The position numbers were made by a program, and so were the translations under genes. Shown one piece after another: positions 9,035-15,808 of a stretch of 64,000 bases of DNA. Within the stretch, counting starts at the first letter, position 1. Each line of letters begins with the position of its first letter. The notes beneath the pieces were generated by a model. It did not search any database. It saw nothing but the letters and a program-made list of their open reading frames with translations, and was not told the origin of the DNA. Source of the stretch: Chelatococcus albus (GTDB taxonomy: Bacteria > Pseudomonadota > Alphaproteobacteria > Rhizobiales > Beijerinckiaceae); the NCBI RefSeq assembly GCF_030067675.1, contig NZ_JASJEV010000003.1, positions 62,001 through 126,000 on the forward strand. The letters run 5' to 3'.

Positions 9035-9220
9035 TGGAACTGCCGGCCAATGACATGGCGGGCTGCGGCCGTCTCTGAGAATGGAGGCGGCCAGAGACAA
9101 GGAGCGGCTGTCCGCCCTCATCGCGGCGATGGGACGGGCCGCGCGAGCGCTTCTACCTACCCATTGCACAGATTTCAGAAGAGCCGGCGGCACCTGCCGA
9201 TCGGCCGGTGGGAGGGAAAA

Positions 9221-9592
9221 ATGAGAACCGTCTCCGTTGCCCGATTGATTGGCCTCGGCGTCATGATGCTCGCGGTCCCCGCGGGGCAGGCCATACCGCA
9301 TTCGGCCAATCTGCCGATCAGCGTCGGCGACATCATGCGGGCTCTCGGCGGGAAGGTCTGCACGACGCGAACCGGCGCCAAGTTCATCTTCGGTCGCGAC
9401 GGGCAATATGCCTACGATGGTCTGTGGAAGAACGGGGGACACTTCACGGCGGGACGTGGCGCGATCACCGTGACGCTGGACAGCGGAATGGAAAGGGAAT
9501 TCGCACTCTCAAGAAGGGAAGGCGTCATTTACATGGAACAGACCGCGCTTTCCTGCCGGGAACTGGGCCGCGATCAAGAGCTAACGGGCTGA
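9221..9592 (+). CDS. small secreted protein of unknown function
   Basis: The 123-residue product begins with a clear Sec signal peptide (MRTVSVARLIGLGVMMLAVP, cleavage near AGQA-IP), so it should be periplasmic or secreted. The mature part has two cysteines (in KVCTTRTG and LSCRELG) that could form a disulfide around a small beta-rich domain (FIFGRDGQYAYDGLW; ITVTLDSGMEREFALS). A GGAGGG lies immediately upstream of ATG 9221. The longer upstream frame is out-of-frame shadow of the methyltransferase. No family recognised. Possibly under the CRP-like site at 9019-9034. Confidence 0.75.
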   Translation: MRTVSVARLIGLGVMMLAVPAGQAIPHSANLPISVGDIMRALGGKVCTTRTGAKFIFGRDGQYAYDGLWKNGGHFTAGRGAITVTLDSGMEREFALSRREGVIYMEQTALSCRELGRDQELTG

Positions 9593-9593
9593 A

Positions 9594-9621
9594 GGGCCGC
9601 CACCCGGCGGGACGGCGGCCC
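9594..9621. terminator. bidirectional hairpin terminator
   Basis: GGGCCGCC pairs perfectly with GGCGGCCC across a 12-nt loop. It lies directly after the stop of the plus-strand secreted protein (9592) and before the end of the minus-strand copper cluster (9631). There is no U-run on either strand, so strength is uncertain. Confidence 0.5.
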
Positions 9622-9630
9622 CTGCGCCGC

Positions 9631-9933
9631 CTACTTCACCCTTTCGATTTTGGTGACGGTGAGGGCGCCGTTGACGCGGTCGGCCTCGAACCTGACCTTG
9701 TCGCCGGCCTTGACCGTCTTCAGGAGCGCCGGGTCCTGGACGCGGAAGACCATTGTCATGCCGTCCATGTCGAGGTTCCTGATCGGCCCGTGCTTGAGGG
9801 TGAGCTTGCCGGCGCCCTCGTCGACCTTCTGCACCGTGCCGTCGACGGGCGCGGCCTGGGCCAGCGCCGGAACCGGCAGGGCGGCGAGGAGGGGGGCGGC
9901 GGCGACGGCCGCGGCGAGGATCGTCTTGCGCAT
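9631..9933 (-). CDS. periplasmic copper-binding protein, CusF-like
   Basis: A 100-residue protein with a signal peptide (MRKTILAAAVAAAPLLAALP, cleavage after ALAQA) and a CusF/EF_2-type OB fold. The metal site is seen as HGPIRNLDMDGMTMVF: His48, Met59 and Met61 correspond to the known His and two Met ligands of E. coli CusF. The Trp that caps Cu(I) there is replaced here by Met56. It likely chaperones Cu(I) in the periplasm. Start ATG 9933 is chosen because the signal peptide begins there. Last gene of the copper cluster, 59 nt after the cupredoxin gene. Confidence 0.88.
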   Translation of the reverse strand: MRKTILAAAVAAAPLLAALPVPALAQAAPVDGTVQKVDEGAGKLTLKHGPIRNLDMDGMTMVFRVQDPALLKTVKAGDKVRFEADRVNGALTVTKIERVK

Positions 9934-9992
9934 GGGGGACTCTTTCTGCTGCGAGGGCTGCTGTCGGATTGGCCTGTGCCGGGCGGGTGGGG

Positions 9993-10475
9993 TCACCGCA
10001 CGACGATGGTGCCCTTCATGCCGGCCTCCAGGTGGCCGGGGATGAGGCAGGCGTATTCGAAGGTGCCGGCCTTGCTGAAGCGCCAGACGATGTCGCCGTT
10101 CTGCCTGGCCGACAGGCGCCTGGCGTTGGGGTCGTCGTGCTCCATGTCCGGGTTCTTCTGCATCTGAGCGGCGTGGGCGCGGTTCTCCTCCACGGTGCCG
10201 ATGACGAACTCGTGCTCGTTCTCGCCGTTGTTCTTCATGGCGAAGCGGATCTGCTCGCCCTTCCTCACCTTGATGCGGTCCGGGATGAAGAGCATCTGGC
10301 CGTCGCCTTCCTTCATGACGATCTGGACGACGCGGGCGGGCTTCTTCGGGTCACCGGGCTCGCCGAAGGCGAAGCCGTCGCCGTGCCCGGCGGCGCCGGG
10401 CACGGCGAGGGCCGCGGCGCCGCCGGCCGCCGTGATCGCGGCGACGAGCGCCGCACTGCTCAGCTTGCGAAACAT
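9993..10475 (-). CDS. periplasmic cupredoxin (type I copper protein)
   Basis: A 160-residue exported protein with a signal peptide (residues 1-28). Its cupredoxin fold carries type I copper ligands His88 (GENEHEF), Cys143, His148 and Met153 (YACLIPGHLEAGM). The insert between residues 95 and 125 is rich in His, Met and Asp (HAAQMQKNPDMEHDD) and may bind extra copper. It is plausibly an electron carrier or copper carrier for the multicopper oxidase encoded 18 nt upstream. The gene begins at ATG 10475. Such cupredoxin-MCO pairs are common in proteobacterial copper-resistance loci. Precise partner unknown. Confidence 0.9.
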   Translation of the reverse strand: MFRKLSSAALVAAITAAGGAAALAVPGAAGHGDGFAFGEPGDPKKPARVVQIVMKEGDGQMLFIPDRIKVRKGEQIRFAMKNNGENEHEFVIGTVEENRAHAAQMQKNPDMEHDDPNARRLSARQNGDIVWRFSKAGTFEYACLIPGHLEAGMKGTIVVR

Positions 10476-10493
10476 CAGGTTGCGTCTCCATCG

Positions 10494-11891
10494 TCAGTGT
10501 TGACCGCCGTGGCCGCCCTTGGAGGAGCCGGGCTTGACCACCTTCATTTCGACCGCGTCCTTCGACGTCGTTGCTTGCCCCGCCGGGCGGGAAGCTTCGG
10601 CAACGGAGCCCTTGTATTCATAGGCCACCGTTCCCTCCGGGTGCTTGAACCAGCCCGGATCCTTGTAGTCGTCGCGCGCCAGCCCATCGCGCACCTTCAG
10701 GACGGTGAACATGCCGCCCATCTCGACCGCGCCGAACTGGGCGAAGCCCGACATCATCGGCAAGGTGTTTTCCGGCAGTGGCATCTCCATCTCGCCCATG
10801 TCGGCCATGCCCGCGCTGCCCATGGGCATGTAGTCGGGCGCGAGCTTGGTGATCTTCCTGGCGACATCCTTCTTGTTGACGCCGATGAAGGTCCTCACGT
10901 TGTGGCCCATGGCGTTCATGGTGTGGTGCGACTTGTGGCAGTGCAGCGCCCAGTCGCCCTCGTACACCGCGTCGAACTCATAGGCGCGCATCGCGCCGAC
11001 GGGGATGTCGACCGTCACCTCCGGCCAGCGCGCACTCTCCGGCACCCAGCCGCCGTCCGTGCAGGTCACGGCGAAGTCGTAGCCGTGCATGTGGATCGGG
11101 TGGTTCGTCATGGTGAGATTGCCGACGCGCACGCGCACCCGGTCGTTCTTGCGCACGACGAGCGGGTCGATACCCGGGAAGACCCGCGAGTTGAACGTCC
11201 ACATGTTGAAGTTCGTCATCTCGGCGACCTTCGGCACATAGGACCCGGGCTCGATGTCGTAGGCGGCGAGCAGGAAGACGAAGTCGCGGTCGACACGCAT
11301 GAAGGACGGGTCGCGCGGGTGCACGACGAAGTAGCCCATCATGCCCATGGCCATCTGCACCATCTCGTCCGCATGCGGGTGGTACATGAAGGTGCCGCTC
11401 TTCTTGAGCTGGAACTCGTAGACAAAGGTCTTGCCCGGCTTGATGTGCGGCTGGGTGAGCCCGCCGACGCCGTCCATGCCGCTCGGCAGGATCTGGCCGT
11501 GCCAGTGGATCGTCGTGTGCTCCGGCAGCTTGTTGGTGACGAAGATGCGCACCTTGTCGCCCTCCACCGCCTCGATGGTCGGTCCGGGCGACTGGCCGTT
11601 GTAGCCCCACAGATGCGCCTTCATGCCGGGCGCGAATTCACGCACCACCGGTTCGGCGACGAGATGGAACTCCTTCCACTCGCCGTTCATGCGCCAGGGC
11701 AGTGTCCAGCCGTTGAGGGTGACCACCGGCTGGTAGTCGGGCCCGCTGGTCGGGTGAAGCGGCGGCTGCATCACCGCCTCCTTCATCACCGGGGCTTCGG
11801 GAATGCCCGCCGCTGCAGCGCGCCCGCTGACGACGCTCGCCCCGACGAGGGCAAGACCGGAGGTGCCGAGGAAATTTCGACGCGACATCAT
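10494..11891 (-). CDS. Tat-exported multicopper oxidase (copper oxidase)
   Basis: A 465-residue three-cupredoxin-domain oxidase, probably oxidising periplasmic Cu(I) to the less toxic Cu(II). It opens with a twin-arginine signal (SRRNFLGTSG, residues 3-12), fitting cofactor-loaded export. All four copper-binding signatures are present: HWHG (129-132), HPHADEM (171-177), HPIHMHG (264-270) and HCHKSHHTMNAMGH (317-330). A Met-rich tract (about residues 352-378) resembles Cu(I)-recruiting loops of CueO/CopA. Start ATG 11891 (with a second ATG at 11888) follows GAGGAG. Spacing to the neighbouring cluster genes is 16-18 nt, so one transcript is likely. Confidence 0.93.
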   Translation of the reverse strand: MMSRRNFLGTSGLALVGASVVSGRAAAAGIPEAPVMKEAVMQPPLHPTSGPDYQPVVTLNGWTLPWRMNGEWKEFHLVAEPVVREFAPGMKAHLWGYNGQSPGPTIEAVEGDKVRIFVTNKLPEHTTIHWHGQILPSGMDGVGGLTQPHIKPGKTFVYEFQLKKSGTFMYHPHADEMVQMAMGMMGYFVVHPRDPSFMRVDRDFVFLLAAYDIEPGSYVPKVAEMTNFNMWTFNSRVFPGIDPLVVRKNDRVRVRVGNLTMTNHPIHMHGYDFAVTCTDGGWVPESARWPEVTVDIPVGAMRAYEFDAVYEGDWALHCHKSHHTMNAMGHNVRTFIGVNKKDVARKITKLAPDYMPMGSAGMADMGEMEMPLPENTLPMMSGFAQFGAVEMGGMFTVLKVRDGLARDDYKDPGWFKHPEGTVAYEYKGSVAEASRPAGQATTSKDAVEMKVVKPGSSKGGHGGQH

Positions 11892-11907
11892 GATGGCATC
11901 TCCTCTC

Positions 11908-13437
11908 TTACTCGGCCGCCGCGCCGGCGCTGCGCGGCGCTTCGCCCGCGCCGCCCCCGCCCCCGCCGCCGCCGATGAGCGCCGACCTGAGATCGGTGTC
12001 GGCGATCCAGAAGTCGCGCTGGGCTTCGATGGCGGTGACGGTGCTGGCGATCCTGGCCCTGGCGTCCGCCAGAAGCTCGAACACATCGATGATCATGGCG
12101 TTGTAGCGGAGCTGGCTCTCGTCCGAGATCGTCTTGCGCAGCGGCAGCACCTGGTCGCGATAATGCGCGGCGAGATCGTAGGCGCCGCGATAGAGCTGGT
12201 AGGCCTCACGCGCTTCGGACCGGATATTGACCGCCTTCTCCGCGAGCCGGTTGACCGCCTGCATGTAGCGCTCCTGCGCGTCACGCACGCGCGTCTCGCC
12301 GCCGTCGAAGATCGGGATCTCGAAGCCGATCTCGAACCCGCGGCGGAAGGTCTTGTCCTTCTCGGGCTCGGATCCGCCGGCGGTCTCGCGCACCGACTTC
12401 GTGCGCTCGTAGCTGCTCAGGCCCGCGAGCTCGAGCACGTTGACGAAGCGCGTGGCGTTGGTGAGTCCATACGCCTTCGCCAGCGTCTCGAGCTCGAGGC
12501 GGGCTATCTGCAGGTCGACGCGCTTGCGCACGGCATCCGCCTCTGCCGCCTGCAGCGTCCAGGGCCGGCGCGGCAGCGCCGGAAGCGCCGCAGGCAGCCT
12601 GAAGGCGACGTCGCTCCCCCACAGTCCGAGCACGCGTGTCAACCGCTCGCGCTCGGCCTTCTGGCGCTGGCGCGCCTGCCCGAGCTGCGCCGCGACCTCG
12701 GCATGGAAGGCATGCTCGCGCGCCTGGTCGAGCTTGCTGGCCGCGCCCGTTTCGCCGAGCTTCTTCGTGAGGTCGGAGGCAGCCTCCGCCGAAAGCTGCG
12801 CCTGCTGCAGGTAGCCGACGACCTGGCCGGCGGCCACCGCCCGGTAGTAGCTGCGCCGCGCCTCCCCGACGACGGTCAGCGTCTCCTGCGCCGCCCGGAG
12901 CTGCGCCTGGCGGAAGAGCCCTTCGGCGATCTCCTTGCGGGCCGGCAGGGTCAGGAGCGCGAGGAGATTGGCAACGACGCGCCGCTCGATCTCGAGCTCG
13001 AGGTTGCCGCCGAGCCGCGAGAAGGAGAAGGCGGGGTTCGGCGGCAGGCTCGCTGCCACGAACTCGGCCTCCGAGATGCCGAGCGCGTTGTACGCCGCCT
13101 GCAGGCCGCGGTTGTTGAGAAGCGCGACCTGCACGGCGCTGTCGGCCGTGAGGGGCTTCTGCAGCAAGGCTGCGACGCGCGCGCGGGCGGCGGCGGCATC
13201 GGCCTCGCTGCTGATCTTCACGGTCTCCTTGCCGAGTTCGCCGCGCACGATGGCCTGGGTCGGACCGAGCCCGCCGTCGGCGGAAAAGGTCTGGCAGCCG
13301 CCGACGATGAGCGCGGCGCCCGCCGACGTGAGGAGGCTCCGCCTGGCCCTCGACGCCGAGCGCAGATGCGTCAGCAGCCTCGCGGCCCAGAAGTACCGTC
13401 CCGAGCGCCGCACGACGGCTGGTTGGGTGACTGTCAT
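11908..13437 (-). CDS. TolC-family outer-membrane efflux lipoprotein
   Basis: A 509-residue outer-membrane factor. An extended N-terminus leads to a lipobox ending VGGC (Cys48), followed by two long helical OEP repeats (AVQVALLNNRGLQAAYNALG; LEIERRVVANLLALLTLPARK; FEIGFEIPIFDGGETRVRDA) typical of TolC/CusC-like trimeric channels. A poly-Gly tract (about residues 487-495) precedes the C-terminus. No RND pump or membrane-fusion partner is encoded nearby, which is unusual. The ATG at 13437 is preferred because the frame upstream loses membrane-export features. The gene is 16 nt upstream of the multicopper oxidase. Confidence 0.88.
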   Translation of the reverse strand: MTVTQPAVVRRSGRYFWAARLLTHLRSASRARRSLLTSAGAALIVGGCQTFSADGGLGPTQAIVRGELGKETVKISSEADAAAARARVAALLQKPLTADSAVQVALLNNRGLQAAYNALGISEAEFVAASLPPNPAFSFSRLGGNLELEIERRVVANLLALLTLPARKEIAEGLFRQAQLRAAQETLTVVGEARRSYYRAVAAGQVVGYLQQAQLSAEAASDLTKKLGETGAASKLDQAREHAFHAEVAAQLGQARQRQKAERERLTRVLGLWGSDVAFRLPAALPALPRRPWTLQAAEADAVRKRVDLQIARLELETLAKAYGLTNATRFVNVLELAGLSSYERTKSVRETAGGSEPEKDKTFRRGFEIGFEIPIFDGGETRVRDAQERYMQAVNRLAEKAVNIRSEAREAYQLYRGAYDLAAHYRDQVLPLRKTISDESQLRYNAMIIDVFELLADARARIASTVTAIEAQRDFWIADTDLRSALIGGGGGGGGAGEAPRSAGAAAE

Positions 13438-13514
13438 TGGTTCGTGTCCGTCAAGTTGTCGAGCAGCCGCCGGATCGCGCGTACTCGCGCCATGCGATCC
13501 CTGGCGGCGCGATC

Positions 13515-13745
13515 TCATTGCCGCTGGTCGTCTGCGCCCGGAGCCATGCGCCGGTTCTGCTCCTCCCACGACCCGGGCGAGACAGGTTTCTGCGGCGTGT
13601 AGCCGCCGAGCACGGGGGCATAGCTCGCGGCGGACGTGCGCTGCGCCGGATCCGAGGGATCGCGACCGACGAGGGGGGCGGCGGATGGCAGGGAGGCGCA
13701 GCCCGTAAGGCCCGCGGCAAGCAGGATTGCGGCGACGATCCGCAT
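13515..13745 (-). CDS. small lipoprotein
   Basis: A 76-residue predicted lipoprotein. MRIVAAILLAAGLTGCASL contains the lipobox LTGC with the acylated cysteine at residue 16. The mature part is Pro/Ser/Ala-rich and ends with EEQNRRMAPGADDQRQ, with no obvious metal ligands. It lies 77 nt upstream of the TolC-like gene and should travel to the same envelope compartment. Similar tiny lipoproteins with a TPQKPVSPGSWEEQN-like tail accompany TolC-type genes in copper clusters, from memory only. Function unknown. Confidence 0.75.
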   Translation of the reverse strand: MRIVAAILLAAGLTGCASLPSAAPLVGRDPSDPAQRTSAASYAPVLGGYTPQKPVSPGSWEEQNRRMAPGADDQRQ

Positions 13746-13831
13746 GAATGAGCTCCAAGTTCGACCTGAAAGGCGCCAACGCGTCGGGGCATGCGCGTTT
13801 CTCGGGCCCAAGGCCCCGTGACGCGCCGCCG

Positions 13832-13852
13832 GATCACTCCCGTGCAGTGATC
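13832..13852. promoter_or_regulatory. perfect inverted repeat inside the copper cluster
   Basis: GATCACT and AGTGATC are perfect 7-bp arms around a 7-nt centre. They lie in the 188-nt gap between the first gene (13934-14308) and the lipoprotein gene (start 13745). It could be an operator for an internal promoter or an RNA hairpin that sets the ratio of upstream and downstream message. No T-tract follows. Confidence 0.4.
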
Positions 13853-13918
13853 ACGCGTTCCGACTGAATATTGACGCTCGTGTTCCATCGCGGCCGCGAC
13901 GCCAGCCGCAGCCCGCGG

Positions 13919-13935
13919 AAGGACGGTCCGTCCTT
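13919..13935. terminator. 17-bp palindrome at the stop of the first copper gene
   Basis: AAGGACGG-T-CCGTCCTT has perfect 8-bp arms with a single central base and overlaps the TAA stop (13934-13936) of the minus-strand gene. It would form a tight hairpin in the transcript and may be a partial terminator or an RNA-processing element. There is no U-run. Confidence 0.35.
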
Positions 13936-14308
13936 ATCCGCGCAGGCGCGATCTCGGAGGCCTGTCGAGCTCGAAGGGCAGGCCGATCGGCAGCATGGAG
14001 AGCAGGAGCGGTCCGCGTTCGCGCTGCTCGCGCGCCAGCGTGAGCGGCGCCTCCCCGAAAAGCTCGGCAAAGAAATGGCAGGCGGAGGTTCCGCAACACG
14101 CGCTACCGTCGCCGTGCCGGACACCGTCCTCATGGCGGCCGGCAGCCGGATCGACCTTGCCACCGCTGCAGTCGACCGCGGCCGCAGTCGCGCCGTGCAC
14201 ATGGCCCGCGAGCGGCATCCTGGCCATGGACTCCCCGCCCAGGACCACGACAAGCGCGGCGAGTACCATGGCGACCAAGGCGCCGAGGATGAGCGTCGTC
14301 TTCTGCAC
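13934..14308 (-). CDS. small membrane-anchored Cys/His protein heading the copper cluster
   Basis: A 124-residue protein starting at GTG 14308. An N-terminal hydrophobic segment (residues 5-26) acts as anchor or signal. A likely periplasmic part follows with candidate metal ligands: HVH (36-38), an HEDGVRHGD stretch, and CCGTSACH (71-78). The C-terminus has a short hydrophobic turn (LLLSMLPIGLPFELDRPPR). The Cys/His layout recalls small proteins of copper loci (CopL or DUF2946-like), but no family could be assigned. It is the first gene behind the CueR-type promoter at 14344-14374. A longer overlapping frame starting with ATG lacks these features and is judged non-coding. Confidence 0.65.
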   Translation of the reverse strand: MQKTTLILGALVAMVLAALVVVLGGESMARMPLAGHVHGATAAAVDCSGGKVDPAAGRHEDGVRHGDGSACCGTSACHFFAELFGEAPLTLAREQRERGPLLLSMLPIGLPFELDRPPRSRLRG

Positions 14309-14612
14309 GGTTGTTCCGAATCGGCGGCCCGAACCAGCTTTGCTCCATAGAACGTTGCCATATGGCAAGGTCAAGGCAGCTTTCGAGGAAGGGGACCGCT
14401 GGGTCCAGCCTTGCCTATAGCCATGGAAGCGTCGGCCCGCTGTGACTTTCCTCACCGCAGCACTGTCCGTTCTGCGAACGACGCGCGCGCCTTGGCGGGA
14501 CGGCGCAGATCGAGGGAAAGTCCTGCAGGGGCGCGGATGATCCCGGCTCCGGCTCGGCTCCGCAGCGACGGTGGCCTTGCCGAAGCAAGACGTGCAGCCG
14601 CCGCCACGCCGC
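14309..14612. other. 304-nt gap holding the copper-cluster promoter
   Basis: No convincing gene is present in either strand. Small open frames here have no ribosome-binding site or family signature. The useful content is the promoter at 14344-14374. Downstream of it towards 14612 only GC-rich unstructured sequence is seen. Confidence 0.6.
14344..14374 (-). promoter_or_regulatory. MerR/CueR-type copper-responsive promoter
   Basis: On the minus strand a TTGACC -35 (14369-14374) and a TATGGA -10 (14344-14349) are separated by 19 bp, the overlong spacer diagnostic of MerR-family activation. The spacer contains the perfect dyad TTGCCATATGGCAA (14355-14368), centred between the two elements as in CueR/HmrR promoters. 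It lies about 35 nt upstream of the GTG of the first copper gene. The regulator gene is not in the window. Confidence 0.75.
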
Positions 14613-15035
14613 TTACGCCGCGCTCGCCTCCGTGCTGCGAGGGGCGCCGCCACGATAGATGCAGCCTTCAGCCTGGCCGGGCGTGCCGCGCGATACGACA
14701 ACCTGATCGAGACCGGTGATTTTCGGCGCCAGATTCGCCCAGATCCAGCGGGCGATGTTCTCGAGCGAGGGATTCGCAAGCCCCTCGATTTCGTTCAGAT
14801 ACTTGTGATCGAGCGAGACTCGCACCGCCTCGATCTCGCGGTCGACCTCATAGAGGTTCGCCGCCCAGCCGAAGGTGGGGTCGGGCTCGCCACGCAGGCC
14901 GACCCTCACCAGGAAGGTATGTCCGTGCAGCCCCGCGAACGGCGGCAGCGCGTGCGCCGCTTCGAAGGTGAATTCCTTGTAGGTCTCGATCACGCCGCCG
15001 GGGAGCACTGGCCTACCTTTCATTCGATCGGACAT
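14613..15035 (-). CDS. 6-pyruvoyl-tetrahydropterin synthase / QueD-fold protein, atypical
   Basis: PTPS-fold protein. Zinc-binding histidines are seen in FEAAHALPPFAGLHGHTF, and LDHKYLNE plus NPSLENIARWIW follow the family order. Two catalytic positions deviate. The Cys that normally precedes LHGH is absent (PPFAGLHGH), and the C-terminal catalytic Glu region reads VVVSRGTPGQAEGCIYRG. It may therefore not be a true QueD, and no queC or queE is near. The start is uncertain: ATG 15035 gives 140 residues, while family similarity begins at GTG 14993 (IETYKEFTF, 127 residues). The gene faces an AT-rich upstream region. Confidence 0.8.
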   Translation of the reverse strand: MSDRMKGRPVLPGGVIETYKEFTFEAAHALPPFAGLHGHTFLVRVGLRGEPDPTFGWAANLYEVDREIEAVRVSLDHKYLNEIEGLANPSLENIARWIWANLAPKITGLDQVVVSRGTPGQAEGCIYRGGAPRSTEASAA

Positions 15036-15248
15036 ACCTAACAAATCATGATCGGAGCCCGCAAGCCGCGTGTCAATTTCAACGCAAGTGCGCATAAAGC
15101 GGCAATTAATCACAAAATAAAATCATTTCACCCGCAAGAGCCAGGAAATGTTCCCCACATATCTCAAATTGTAAGCATATGTATATTGTTCATTTGAATT
15201 TTTGGAGTAGGCTATGTGACGTATCATGGTATGCTTGGAGGATCGACA
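15036..15248. promoter_or_regulatory. AT-rich divergent intergenic region
   Basis: About 210 nt that are much richer in A and T than the rest of the window, lying between the divergent PTPS-like gene and the gene at 15249. It must contain both promoters. Runs such as AATTAATCACAAAATAAAATC and CATATGTATATTG occur here. No single -35/-10 pair stands out. On the plus strand it ends in GGAGG 9 nt before ATG 15249. Confidence 0.45.
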
Positions 15249-15773
15249 ATGGGCCGCCTGCACGCTCTTGGAGCCGCCATCGGCTCTGTCGCAGTATTGC
15301 TGTTCTCGTTTGGCTTCGCACTCGCGCAGGACGCGCCGCTGGCCAGGCCGACCGAGAAACCGATTCTGACGATTTCCGGCAAGATCACGGTCACGAACGC
15401 CACCGGCGCCGCCCAGTTCGACCGTCAGATGCTCGAGGCGCTGGGCACGGCGTCCATCAAGACCAAGACGCCCTGGTATCCCGAGCCCGTGCAGTTTGAG
15501 GGGGTGCCGCTCGCCAAGCTCATGAAGGCGGTCGGAGCCGAGGGCCAAACCGTCGTCGCCACCGCCCTCAACGACTATTCGGCGGAAATCCCGATACAGG
15601 ATTTCACCGCCTACAACGCGATCCTCGCCCTGAAGCGAGACGGCAAGTACATGCCCGTACAGGACAAGGGTCCGCTGTTCATCATCTATCCGTACGACAG
15701 CAACCCCGAGCTCAACACACAGAAGTTCTATGCCCGCTCCGTCTGGCAGGTGAAAAGCCTCGTCGTGAAGTAA
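15249..15773 (+). CDS. periplasmic molybdopterin-binding (sulfite-oxidase fold)-like protein
   Basis: A 174-residue exported protein with signal peptide residues 1-26 (cleavage near ALAQ-DA). The mature part resembles the oxidoreductase molybdopterin-binding domain (EFEGVPLAKLM-type segment, ALNDYSAEIPIQDF, a GPLFIIYPYD loop, then SVWQVKSLVVK). It contains no cysteine at all, so the Cys that ligates Mo in sulfite oxidases is missing. A binding or sensing role is more likely than catalysis (inference). GGAGG precedes ATG 15249, and upstream ATGs lack it. The stop is 35 nt from a membrane GGDEF-EAL gene, suggesting a periplasmic input partner. Confidence 0.8.
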   Translation: MGRLHALGAAIGSVAVLLFSFGFALAQDAPLARPTEKPILTISGKITVTNATGAAQFDRQMLEALGTASIKTKTPWYPEPVQFEGVPLAKLMKAVGAEGQTVVATALNDYSAEIPIQDFTAYNAILALKRDGKYMPVQDKGPLFIIYPYDSNPELNTQKFYARSVWQVKSLVVK

Positions 15774-15808
15774 CACGAGGACCAACGACGGACCTTGCGG
15801 TCGGTAAC

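Noticed and set aside
9969-11978. 669-codon plus-strand frame over the copper oxidase and cupredoxin
   Set aside because: Antisense shadow of genuine genes with complete copper motifs; its translation is Val/His/Arg-rich with no family signature.
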